Shown here in pieces: positions 1 through 7,280 of a DNA stretch of 30,231 nucleotides. Under the pieces are notes generated by a model, which made no database searches, had not been told where the DNA came from, and worked only from the letters and a program-made list of their open reading frames with translations. The DNA is from Anthropogastromicrobium aceti. Lineage in GTDB: Bacteria; Bacillota; Clostridia; Lachnospirales; Lachnospiraceae. The stretch is from assembly GCF_025567095.1 (NCBI RefSeq), contig NZ_JAOQJH010000036.1, one strand, 5' to 3'. Positions within the stretch are counted from its first letter, which is position 1, and every line of letters begins with the position of its first letter. A program made the position numbers and the translations under genes.

Positions 1-3
1 AAA

Positions 4-32
4 TATCGCCAGCCATAGCATGGCTGACGATA
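4..32 (-). terminator. Perfect hairpin near the window edge, possible terminator
   Basis: Arms at 4-16 and 20-32 pair over 13 positions (one G-U wobble on the minus strand) around a 3-nt loop. Read on the minus strand, the hairpin is followed by at least three T before the window ends, so it could end transcription of the ridA-like gene, whose stop codon is about 85 nt upstream. The full U-tract cannot be seen. On the plus strand the hairpin is followed by an A/T-rich stretch, so it could also serve a gene entering from the left. Confidence 0.45.
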
Positions 33-116
33 CAAAAATTTATTATTTTTTATTGTCCTCTTGACGGGGAGCATACCAAAGGTGGCGGTGCTTTTTTTAA
101 AAAAACTAAAAAATAA

Positions 117-488
117 TTAAAGCTCAACAATAACCTCAACCTCGCAAAGAGCGCCCTTTGGGAGAACAGCCTGTACGCAGGAACGTGCCGGCTTATTGTT
201 TGAAAAATACTGAGCATATACTTCATTAAAGTTTCCAAACTCCTTCATATCAGCGATGAAGCAGGTTGTCTTTACAACATTGTCAAATGTTGCACCGGCA
301 TTCTCAAGAAGTGCCTTAACATTTTCCATCACCTGCTTTGCCTGCTCAGCAACAGTTGTGCCAACCATTTCGCCTGTAGAAGGATTAAGTCCAATCTGAC
401 CAGAGCAGAAAAGAAGATTTCCTGTCTTTACAGCCTGACTATATGGGCCAACTGCTGCTGGTGCCTTATCTGTATGCATGATTTCCAT
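117..488 (-). CDS. ridA: RidA family enamine/imine deaminase (YjgF/YER057c/UK114)
   Basis: A 123-residue protein of the usual RidA length. Family hallmarks are visible: the N-terminal AP.A.GPYSQAV segment, the SGQIGLNP.TGE segment in the middle, and the C-terminal ARSCVQA..LPKGA.CEVE.I segment, whose arginine binds the carboxylate of the imine substrate. RidA proteins are cytosolic trimers that hydrolyse reactive 2-aminoacrylate-type enamines and imines released by PLP enzymes. The start at 488 has an AGGAGG ribosome site at 498-503, 9 nt upstream; the next ATG at 479 is less well placed. The gene is monocistronic and divergent from the ABC transporter at 669, with its own promoter at 526-554. 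Family assignment is secure; the physiological substrate is not shown by sequence. Confidence 0.95.
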   Translation of the reverse strand: MEIMHTDKAPAAVGPYSQAVKTGNLLFCSGQIGLNPSTGEMVGTTVAEQAKQVMENVKALLENAGATFDNVVKTTCFIADMKEFGNFNEVYAQYFSNNKPARSCVQAVLPKGALCEVEVIVEL

Positions 489-525
489 AATAAAAAACCT
501 CCTAAAAAAATTGTTTCTAGTTTTT

Positions 526-554
526 ATTATAAGCGTTGAGGTTCTGTTTGTAAA
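526..554 (-). promoter_or_regulatory. Sigma-A type promoter for ridA
   Basis: On the minus strand a TTTACA -35 box (554-549) and a perfect TATAAT -10 box (531-526) are separated by 17 bp. Transcription would start near 519, about 30 nt ahead of the ridA start codon. Confidence 0.75.
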
Positions 555-600
555 TAAGGAACTGTAAAACTAAAGTTTTTATAAAAATATTGGGTTGCGC

Positions 601-629
601 TTGAAGAAAAAAATAGGCAATGTTACAAT
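601..629 (+). promoter_or_regulatory. Sigma-A type promoter for the ABC/FtsX transporter
   Basis: TTGAAG (601-606) and TACAAT (624-629) are separated by 17 bp and lie 39 nt before the chosen start of the ABC ATPase. The match is moderate. It points away from the ridA promoter, so the 489-668 gap holds two divergent promoters. Confidence 0.55.
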
Positions 630-668
630 GGAATAAGTAAAAAGAGAATAAAAGAAATGGAGAATATT

Positions 669-1376
669 ATGGAGCAGTCATATGTAATTTTGAAGGATGT
701 GCGAAAAACATATCATATGGGCGAAGTTTCAATTAATGCAGTAGATGGCGTGAATTTTGAAATAAAAAAAGGAGAATTTGTAGTGATTGTCGGTCCGTCT
801 GGTGCAGGAAAGACAACCATATTAAATATTTTAGGCGGAATGGATACTGTTACGAGCGGAGAGGTCATTGTAGATGGTGTTCATATCGAGTCTTTTAAGA
901 ACCGTCAGCTGACAAAATATCGCAGAGAGGATATTGGATTCATTTTCCAGTTTTATAATCTTGTTCCAAACTTGACAGCAAAGGAGAATGTTGAGCTTGC
1001 ACTTCAAATCTGTAAAAATCCAAGAGATGCAGAAACAGTATTAAAAGAGGTTGGACTTGGAGAGCGCTTAAACAACTTCCCATCACAGCTATCAGGCGGC
1101 GAGCAGCAGCGTGTTTCAATTGCCCGTGCACTTGCAAAAAATCCCAAAATGCTTTTATGTGATGAGCCGACTGGTGCGCTAGATTATGTAACAGGAAAGC
1201 AGATTTTAAAGCTTTTACAGGATACGTGTCGCAAGCAAAAGATGACTGTTCTTGTCATTACGCATAACTCTGCAATCGCGCCAATGGCAGATCGTGTGAT
1301 CCGTATTAAAAACGGAAAAGCAGCCAGTGTGTGCATTAATCCATCTCCTGTGTCAGTAGAAGATATTGAGTGGTAA
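669..1376 (+). CDS. ABC transporter ATP-binding protein (MacB/LolD/FtsE type)
   Basis: Nucleotide-binding subunit of about 235 residues, for the permease that follows. Visible motifs, in order: Walker A GPSGAGKTT (about residues 42-50), the Q-loop in GFIFQFYNLVPNLTA, the signature LSGGEQQR, Walker B LLCDEPTGALD and the H-loop in LVITHN. The GFIFQ..NL...LTA..N pattern is characteristic of the MacB/LolD/FtsE group, which powers extrusion or lipoprotein-release type FtsX permeases rather than classic importers. The ATG at 669 is chosen because GGAG at 659-662 sits 6 nt before it; an in-frame ATG at 657 would add four residues. It ends 15 bp before the permease gene, so the two are co-transcribed. 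Substrate unknown; in Firmicutes such pairs often handle antimicrobial peptides or cell-wall lipids. Confidence 0.93.
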   Translation: MEQSYVILKDVRKTYHMGEVSINAVDGVNFEIKKGEFVVIVGPSGAGKTTILNILGGMDTVTSGEVIVDGVHIESFKNRQLTKYRREDIGFIFQFYNLVPNLTAKENVELALQICKNPRDAETVLKEVGLGERLNNFPSQLSGGEQQRVSIARALAKNPKMLLCDEPTGALDYVTGKQILKLLQDTCRKQKMTVLVITHNSAIAPMADRVIRIKNGKAASVCINPSPVSVEDIEW

Positions 1377-1391
1377 TAAAGGGGGGAACAT

Positions 1392-4319
1392 ATGGCAAGA
1401 AAAAAAGCATTAAATAAAGATATACGGGTGGAGATTAAAAAAAGTCTTGGCCGCTACATTTCAATTTTTTTGATTGTTGCACTTGGCGTATCATTTTTTT
1501 CAGGACTTCGTTCAACGGAAAGTGATATGCGTTATACAGGAGATGCGTTTTCAGACGCAAGCAACTTGATGGATATTCGTGTGATAAGCACGATGGGTCT
1601 GACAGATGATGATGTAGAGGCACTTTCACAAGTAGAAGGCATATCAGGCGCAGAGCCAGGGTATATGAAGGATGTAATCACAAAGCAAAATGAGACAGAT
1701 TACGTAGTTGAGCTTTTATCCATGCCAGAAAAAATGAATCAGATTCAAGTGACAGAAGGCCGTCTTCCTGAAAAGGAAAATGAGTGTCTGCTTGATAATC
1801 GTCTGAAAAAGGCATTTGAAGTAAAAGTAGGTGACACGATTTCATTTGTATCAGGAACTGATACTGAGCTTAGTGAGGATTTGACGCAGACAAGCTATAC
1901 AGTCACCGGATTTGGTGACAGCCCGCTTTTCATTTCCATGGAGCGTGGAAGCAGTATGATAGGAAGTGGTCAGATTAATGGATTTGCAATTGTGCAGAAG
2001 GATGTGTTTACACAGGATTATTATACTCAGATTTATCTTACTGCAGCCGATGCTTATGATGAGATCGCATTCACAGATGCATATACACAGGCAGTAGAGC
2101 CAGTGCAAAAGCGTGTGGAAGCACTTGAAGAAGAAAGATGTCAGGCACGATATGATGAAGTGACAAAAGAGCCGAGGCAAGAGCTTAATGATGCAAGAAA
2201 AACCTGGCAGGAAGAAAAAGATAATGCTGACAGTGAGCTTGATGATGCCAGAGCTAAGCTTGATGATGGCTGGGCGCAGCTTTCAGACGCAAAGGATCAA
2301 TTGGCTGAGGGCAGAAAAGAATACGAGCAAAATTATGAGACAACAGTGGAACAGTTAAAACAGCAGCAGGCTCAGCTCGATGCTGGAAAGGCCATGATGA
2401 GCGATGATCAGATTGCGCAGGCACAGGGACAGATTGATGCGGCGTATGCGGCGCTTGACGAGGCAAAAAATACACTTGATCAATCAGAAGCACAGATAAA
2501 AGAAAATGAGGAAGAACTTACAAAACAGGAAGAAACTTATGAGAGCAGTAAGGCAGAGGCCAAACAAAAGCTAGATGATGCATGGAAAGAGATTGAAGAT
2601 GGTCAAAAAGAGCTTGATGATATCAAGATGCCGACATGGCAGGTAATCAATCGCGAAAGTCTTCCTGGATATACTGATTATGGCAGCAATGCTGAGCGTA
2701 TGGGTGCAATTGGAACGGTATTTCCAGCAATCTTTTTCTTAGTTGCAGCACTTGTTGCATTGACAGCCATTACACGTATGGTAGAAGAGCAGCGTACACT
2801 TATTGGAACATACAAGGCTCTTGGCTACAGCAAGGCAGCCATCGCAAAAAAGTATCTTCTTTATGCGCTTTCAGCAACACTAGGCGGCAGTATTGTTGGT
2901 GTGCTCATTGGTGAAAAGCTGTTCCCATTTATCGTCATCGTATCATACCGCCTTATGTATGCGTCATTATTAAAGTTAGTAATTCCATATAACTGGCATT
3001 ATGCAATTTTATCTACTGCGCTTGCCGTGTTCAGTGTTACATTTGCTGCGTTCGTGGCATGCTACAGAGAACTTTCCGCGCAGCCGGCAGTACTTATGCG
3101 CCCGGTAGCACCAAAGCCAGGAAAGCGTGTTTTATTAGAACGGATTGGTTTTATTTGGAAACATTTGTCCTTTTCACAGAAAAATACGTTTAGAAATCTG
3201 TTCCGTTATAAAAAGCGTCTGATTATGACAGTTTTTGGAATAGGATGTACAACAGGTCTGATGGTTGTTGGATTTGGCCTTAAAGATTCTATTATGAATA
3301 TTGCATCGCTTCAATATGATAATATTCAGCTGTATGATGCGATGGCAGCATTAAATACGGACGAGACAGACAAACTAGATGATCCAGATAAAACACTTAA
3401 TGAAATCATGGAAAATGAATCAGGTATTGAAACGTTTGCAAAGGTCAGCATGAAGTCGATGGATATTTCATCTGGTTCAAATGTGCGAACTGCTTACACT
3501 GTTGTATGTAAGGATGCGCAGGCATTGGAATCCATGATGGTTTTTCAGAGTCGTACAACAAAGAAAACATATGAACTGACTGATGATGGCGTCATTTTGA
3601 CAGAGCAGATGGCAGAAGCGCTTGGTGTGGGCGAGGGAGATACTGTGTCAATAACAAGCGGTGAAAATGCACCAGTCACAGCAGTTGTCGCACATGTTAT
3701 GGAAAATTATCTGATGCATTATGTTTATATGACAGAAGGCTGTTATGAAAAAGTGTTCCAGACTGAACCAGAATATAACATGTATTGGTTAAAGCTAAAT
3801 AAAGACGGTCGTGCAAATGAAGATGCGTTAGGACAGCGTCTTATGGATCATGATGAGATTTTAACAGTTACTTATGTTAGTACGACAAGAGAGATGATTG
3901 ATGGCATGTTAAGCAGTCTGTATATTATTGTTGTAGTGCTCGTGATTTCAGCAAGCCTTCTGGCATTTGTTGTAATCTATAACTTAAATAACATCAATAT
4001 CAGTGAGAGAAAACGAGAACTGGCAACAATCAAGCTGCTAGGTTTTTATGATTCTGAAGTTGCTATGTATGTCTACAGAGAAAATATCTGGCTGACTTTA
4101 ATTGGTGCCTTTGCAGGAATTTTTATCGGAAAGGTACTTCATGGATTTATCATCAAGACAGTACAGGTTAATCAGGTCATGTTTGGACTTGATATTTCTG
4201 TGCCAAGCTATATCTACAGTATGGTATTAGCATTTATATTCTCAATGGCTGTAAATGGTGTTATGTACTTCCAGCTTAAAAAGATAGATATGATTGAATC
4301 ATTAAAGAGTGTGGAGTAA
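1392..4319 (+). CDS. Large FtsX-family ABC permease with coiled-coil insert
   Basis: A 975-residue membrane protein. An N-terminal membrane segment (about 19-37) is followed by an extracellular domain with a MacB-PCD-like look. Residues about 247-410 are charged and heptad-rich, with repeated LDDA/ELDDA-like blocks, and form a long predicted coiled coil. Two FtsX core blocks follow, about 430-560 (with EEQRTLIGTYKALGYSKA) and about 840-970 (with ISERKRELATIKLLGF). The two ERK/EEQR..L...KALGY-like segments are the cytoplasmic coupling helices that contact the ATPase. It pairs with the ABC ATPase 15 bp upstream. The coiled coil likely projects outside the cell, by analogy with similar Firmicutes permeases. 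The stop codon TAA (4317-4319) is also the first part of the closing stem of repeat copy A. Substrate unknown. Confidence 0.92.
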   Translation: MARKKALNKDIRVEIKKSLGRYISIFLIVALGVSFFSGLRSTESDMRYTGDAFSDASNLMDIRVISTMGLTDDDVEALSQVEGISGAEPGYMKDVITKQNETDYVVELLSMPEKMNQIQVTEGRLPEKENECLLDNRLKKAFEVKVGDTISFVSGTDTELSEDLTQTSYTVTGFGDSPLFISMERGSSMIGSGQINGFAIVQKDVFTQDYYTQIYLTAADAYDEIAFTDAYTQAVEPVQKRVEALEEERCQARYDEVTKEPRQELNDARKTWQEEKDNADSELDDARAKLDDGWAQLSDAKDQLAEGRKEYEQNYETTVEQLKQQQAQLDAGKAMMSDDQIAQAQGQIDAAYAALDEAKNTLDQSEAQIKENEEELTKQEETYESSKAEAKQKLDDAWKEIEDGQKELDDIKMPTWQVINRESLPGYTDYGSNAERMGAIGTVFPAIFFLVAALVALTAITRMVEEQRTLIGTYKALGYSKAAIAKKYLLYALSATLGGSIVGVLIGEKLFPFIVIVSYRLMYASLLKLVIPYNWHYAILSTALAVFSVTFAAFVACYRELSAQPAVLMRPVAPKPGKRVLLERIGFIWKHLSFSQKNTFRNLFRYKKRLIMTVFGIGCTTGLMVVGFGLKDSIMNIASLQYDNIQLYDAMAALNTDETDKLDDPDKTLNEIMENESGIETFAKVSMKSMDISSGSNVRTAYTVVCKDAQALESMMVFQSRTTKKTYELTDDGVILTEQMAEALGVGEGDTVSITSGENAPVTAVVAHVMENYLMHYVYMTEGCYEKVFQTEPEYNMYWLKLNKDGRANEDALGQRLMDHDEILTVTYVSTTREMIDGMLSSLYIIVVVLVISASLLAFVVIYNLNNINISERKRELATIKLLGFYDSEVAMYVYRENIWLTLIGAFAGIFIGKVLHGFIIKTVQVNQVMFGLDISVPSYIYSMVLAFIFSMAVNGVMYFQLKKIDMIESLKSVE

Positions 4320-4485
4320 GCCTAGGGTCAAAAACTCTAAAAACCGTTCGTGCTTGCACGATAAGGTTTGTGAGTTTGAGACCCGCAAAACCATGAGGAT
4401 GCAGCGATTTTCAAAGAAAATCAGCGAATCCGAATGGTTTTAGAATTGCGAGAATTGCGAAGCAATGAAGCAATTCGTAGGCTTA
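4317..4485 (+). repeat. Structured multi-hairpin element, copy A (candidate structured RNA)
   Basis: Closing stem P1: TAAGCCTA (4317-4324) with TAGGCTTA (4478-4485). Arm P2: GGGTC/GACCC (4325-4329 with 4380-4384), AAACTC/GAGTTT (4332-4337 with 4372-4377), AAACC/GGTTT (4341-4345 with 4365-4369), and an apical CGTG-CTTG-CACG hairpin (4349-4360). Arm P3: AAAACCAT/ATGGTTTT (4387-4394 with 4434-4441), GGAT/ATCC (4397-4400 with 4428-4431), GATTTTC/GAAAATC (4406-4412 with 4416-4422), with a symmetric 5x5 internal loop. Arm P4: GAATTGC/GCAATTC (4443-4449 with 4470-4476) and inner ATTGC/GCAAT. It lies between the FtsX permease stop and the RNase H ribosome site, in the same orientation as the genes. 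Copy B is at 23645-23825. Repeat status and folding are seen directly; an RNA function is inferred. Confidence 0.85.
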
Positions 4486-4517
4486 TAGTAAGCCACGCAA
4501 ACAAGAAAGGAAAAAAT

Positions 4518-5195
4518 ATGCCGAAGAAATTTTATGCCGTCCGCAAAGGGCGTAAGACCGGAATTTTTACCACATGGGACGAGTGCCGTGCGCAGGTGCA
4601 TGGCTTTCCGTGTGCGGAATATAAAAGCTTTCTAACAATGGAAGACGCAAAAGGATTCATGGAGCTTGGGATGGAAGGTGAAAATAATCTGCCATTCGAT
4701 GAAGATCCTAAACAGCCATCTAATAATACAAATTCGTCAATTGCTACAAACCAAATCACACAGAACATATCAAACGAGCCAGAACTAGTTGCCTACGTCG
4801 ATGGAAGCTACGATCAGTCCACCAAGCGTTTCTCCTATGGCATGGTAATATTGGAAAATGGCGAAGAAAAAACCTTTAACAAAAGCTTTTCTGATCCAAG
4901 CCTTGCAGGTATGAGAAACGTAGCAGGTGAGATCATGGGAGCAAGAGCCGCTATGGAGTATGCCATTGCAAATAATAAGAAGCGATTAGTAATTTATCAC
5001 GATTATGAAGGTATCGCAAAATGGCCGCTTGGTATATGGAAAACAAATAAAGAAGGAACAATCGCCTATAAAGCTTATTACGACGAAGCAAAAGAAAAAG
5101 TCTCAGTTCGATTCCAAAAGGTAACAGGCCATTCAGGAGACAAATATAATGATTATGCTGACAAGCTTGCAAAGCAGGCGCTGGGGCTGGGGTGA
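4518..5195 (+). CDS. rnhA: Ribonuclease HI with N-terminal viroplasmin domain
   Basis: Cleaves the RNA strand of RNA-DNA hybrids, in primer removal and R-loop clearance. From the start chosen here the protein has 225 residues. Residues 1-48 form a viroplasmin/hybrid-binding domain (KKFYAVRKGRKTGIF..W.EC..QV.GF..AEYKSF). A polar linker follows, then the RNase H fold from about residue 90. The DEDD catalytic set is present: D95 (AYVDGS), E138 (AGEIMGA), D162 (YHDYEGI) and D215 (YADKLAK). The ATG at 4518 follows AGAAAGG and begins the conserved domain. An in-frame ATG at 4434 would add 28 residues, but that stretch lies inside the structured repeat. The protein ends just after a tandem CTGGGG duplication, and another reading frame stays open for 20 codons beyond it, so the C-terminus may be frameshifted. 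A terminator follows at 5288. Confidence 0.93.
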   Translation: MPKKFYAVRKGRKTGIFTTWDECRAQVHGFPCAEYKSFLTMEDAKGFMELGMEGENNLPFDEDPKQPSNNTNSSIATNQITQNISNEPELVAYVDGSYDQSTKRFSYGMVILENGEEKTFNKSFSDPSLAGMRNVAGEIMGARAAMEYAIANNKKRLVIYHDYEGIAKWPLGIWKTNKEGTIAYKAYYDEAKEKVSVRFQKVTGHSGDKYNDYADKLAKQALGLG

Positions 5196-5287
5196 TTGTA
5201 AGTGTAGCTGCAAACACGGTAGAGCAGTGGCTGCAGGAAAAGACAAATGCGTAAGTAAGCTAACAAAAAATATATATAAACATATTT

Positions 5288-5322
5288 AGAGGGCAGACAT
5301 CTGGTATGATCTGCCCTCTTTA
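5288..5322 (+). terminator. Rho-independent terminator after RNase HI
   Basis: AGAGGGCAGA (5288-5297) pairs perfectly with TCTGCCCTCT (5310-5319) around a 12-nt loop and is followed by a short T-run. It separates the transporter/RNase H segment from the folate operon. The stretch 5196-5287 holds no convincing gene apart from the 20-codon open frame that may be a lost RNase H tail. Confidence 0.85.
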
Positions 5323-5347
5323 CTAAAATGAAAAATTATATTATTAT
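5319..5347 (+). promoter_or_regulatory. Probable promoter of the folate operon
   Basis: TTTACT (5319-5324) and TATTAT (5342-5347), separated by 17 bp, lie directly after the terminator hairpin and 56 nt before folC. Both boxes are imperfect and the region is A/T-rich, so the call is tentative. No folate (THF) riboswitch is apparent in the short leader. Confidence 0.4.
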
Positions 5348-5403
5348 AGTAGCATGGTCAAAAGTTAAAATCTATCTGACAAAAACCTTGAAAGGGGGAC
5401 TCC

Positions 5404-6690
5404 ATGGACTTTTTGGAAGCACAAAATTATCTGGAAAAGGTGCGAAGTCAAAAGGGAATCGTTCTGGGACTTGACACAATGCGCCATCTGATGGCTAAAC
5501 TTAATAATCCGCAGGATAAAGTCAAATTTATTCAGATTGCAGGAACAAACGGCAAGGGATCAACAGCTGCCTATCTCACTTCAATCTTATCTGAGGCAGG
5601 AATTAAAGTAGGAAGATATACATCTCCGGCTGTATTTTCAAGCACAGAGCAGTATTTCGCATGTGGGAGCTGTATAAGTGAAAGCGAATATGCAAAAGGT
5701 ATGACAGCAGTGGCAGAGGCTGCAGCAAGTCTTGACGGCGAAACACCTACTGCTTTTGAACAGGAAACAGCATTGGCGTTTTGGTATTTTGCGAAGAAAG
5801 GCTGCGAGCTGGCAATTTTAGAGGCAGGTCTTGGCGGTGACATGGATGCTACAAATATTGTGACAACAACGGTATGCAGTATCATAACATCAATCAGCAT
5901 GGATCATTGCCGTATCCTTGGAAATAAGATCAGCGAGATTGCAGCACATAAGGCTGGTATTATAAAGCCGGGTGCACCCGTTATTTGCATCGAGCAGAAG
6001 GAAGATGCGATGGAGCCAATTCGTGCAGCAGCAAAAGCAGCAGACACGCCGCTTTACGAGGTACACCGCGATGAGGTGCGTCAGATATTTTCTGATAAGC
6101 GAGAGAGCATTGTATTTTTTCGAGAATTTGAAAATCTGCATTTAAAGATGCTTGGAAGTTGTCAGCCTGAAAATGCTGCACTTGCCGTACAGGCAGCAAG
6201 CGTACTTAGCCGCAGCTATCCAATTGAAAAAAAGCACATTTATGATGGAATTGAAAAAACACGCTGGGGCGGACGCTTTGAGCTTCATAGCGGTTCACCT
6301 GATATAATATTAGATGGTGCGCATAATCCAGATGGCATAAGACGCCTTCGTGAGTCTGTAAATCAAATGTTTGGTGCAGTGCCGATTTGCTATGTCTGTG
6401 GTGTTCTGGCAGATAAAGATTACGAAAAAGAAATTGAAATTTTATTTGGCCGCGCATCAAACGTGTTTACTGTGACACCGCCATCACCAAGGGCAATGAA
6501 AAGCACAGATTTAAAAGCTGCAATTAAAAAGCGTTTTTCACAGTTAAAGGTCATTTCATTTGACAGTGAGGATGGTATTGAAAAAGCAATGGAAGCGGCT
6601 GTATCACAGAACAATCCAGTGGTTGTGTGCGGAACCCTTACAATTCTTGCAAGGGTAAAAGAGTGGATGAATTGCAATAACCGGCTGTAA
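5404..6690 (+). CDS. folC: Folylpolyglutamate synthase / dihydrofolate synthase
   Basis: A 428-residue Mur-ligase family enzyme. It adds L-glutamate to dihydropteroate and/or extends the glutamate tail of folates, using ATP. Visible marks: the ATP loop IAGTNGKGSTAAYL (about residues 46-59), TSPAVFSSTEQ (the folate-side 'SP' signature), GLGGDMDATNIV, the metal/phosphate segment SMDHCRILG, HKAGIIKPGAPVI, and the C-terminal domain with WGGRFEL and ILDGAHNPDG. The start has GGGGG 5 nt upstream. It is the first gene of a four-gene folate cluster, 25 bp before folE. Whether it has both activities cannot be read from sequence, but clustering with folP and folBK fits a dihydrofolate synthase role. 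Confidence 0.95.
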   Translation: MDFLEAQNYLEKVRSQKGIVLGLDTMRHLMAKLNNPQDKVKFIQIAGTNGKGSTAAYLTSILSEAGIKVGRYTSPAVFSSTEQYFACGSCISESEYAKGMTAVAEAAASLDGETPTAFEQETALAFWYFAKKGCELAILEAGLGGDMDATNIVTTTVCSIITSISMDHCRILGNKISEIAAHKAGIIKPGAPVICIEQKEDAMEPIRAAAKAADTPLYEVHRDEVRQIFSDKRESIVFFREFENLHLKMLGSCQPENAALAVQAASVLSRSYPIEKKHIYDGIEKTRWGGRFELHSGSPDIILDGAHNPDGIRRLRESVNQMFGAVPICYVCGVLADKDYEKEIEILFGRASNVFTVTPPSPRAMKSTDLKAAIKKRFSQLKVISFDSEDGIEKAMEAAVSQNNPVVVCGTLTILARVKEWMNCNNRL

Positions 6691-6715
6691 ACAAACAAAA
6701 TAGAGACGAGGAATT

Positions 6716-7267
6716 ATGGATAAAGAAAAGATTGAACAGGCTGTGCGCTTGTTTTTAGAAGGAATCGGTGAAGATCCAAACAGAGAGGGACTGTTAGGAA
6801 CTCCCGACCGCGTTGCACGTATGTGCAGCGAAATATATGGCGGACTGGGGCAGGATGCAGGACAATATTTGCATACAACATTTGAAGCAAAGAATAACGA
6901 GCTGATATTAGAAAAAGATATTGATCTTTATTCAGTGTGTGAACATCATTTACTTCCGTTTTATGGAAAAGCACATATAGCATATATCCCAGATGGCAGA
7001 GTTGCAGGACTTTCCAAGCTGGCAAGAACAATAGAAGTATTTGCAAAGCGCCCACAGATTCAGGAGCAGCTGACAGCTCAGACGGCTGATGCACTTATGG
7101 AACATTTAAAGCCAAAGGGTGTTATGGTTGTAATAGAAGCAGAGCATATGTGCATGACAATGCGCGGCGTGAGAAAGCCAGGTACCAAGACGTTAACATA
7201 TGTGTGCAGAGGCGTCTTTGAAAATAATGACGAGCTGATCAATCGTGTTTTGATGATGGTTCGCTAA
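6716..7267 (+). CDS. folE: GTP cyclohydrolase I
   Basis: A 183-residue type IA enzyme of normal length that converts GTP to 7,8-dihydroneopterin triphosphate, the first committed step of folate synthesis. Signature segments: EDPNREGLLGTPDRVARM, the zinc/catalytic motif SVCEHHLLPFYGKAHIAYIP, the substrate segment GLSKLARTIEVFAKRPQIQEQLT, and EAEHMCMTMRGVRKPGT, which carries the second zinc cysteine and the catalytic histidine. GAGG precedes the ATG. It lies between folC and folP with gaps of 25 and 13 bp, so it is in the same transcript. Confidence 0.97.
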   Translation: MDKEKIEQAVRLFLEGIGEDPNREGLLGTPDRVARMCSEIYGGLGQDAGQYLHTTFEAKNNELILEKDIDLYSVCEHHLLPFYGKAHIAYIPDGRVAGLSKLARTIEVFAKRPQIQEQLTAQTADALMEHLKPKGVMVVIEAEHMCMTMRGVRKPGTKTLTYVCRGVFENNDELINRVLMMVR

Positions 7268-7280
7268 GTTGGAGGAAAAA

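Noticed and set aside
79..104. Plus-strand terminator with a T7 run near the left edge
   Set aside because: The potential stem (AGCA...ACC with GGT...TGCT) is short and interrupted, and no plus-strand gene is visible upstream, so it was not called.
1851..2180. Long antisense open frames inside the permease and other genes
   Set aside because: They are shadows of well-supported plus-strand genes, lack ribosome sites and have no recognisable domains.
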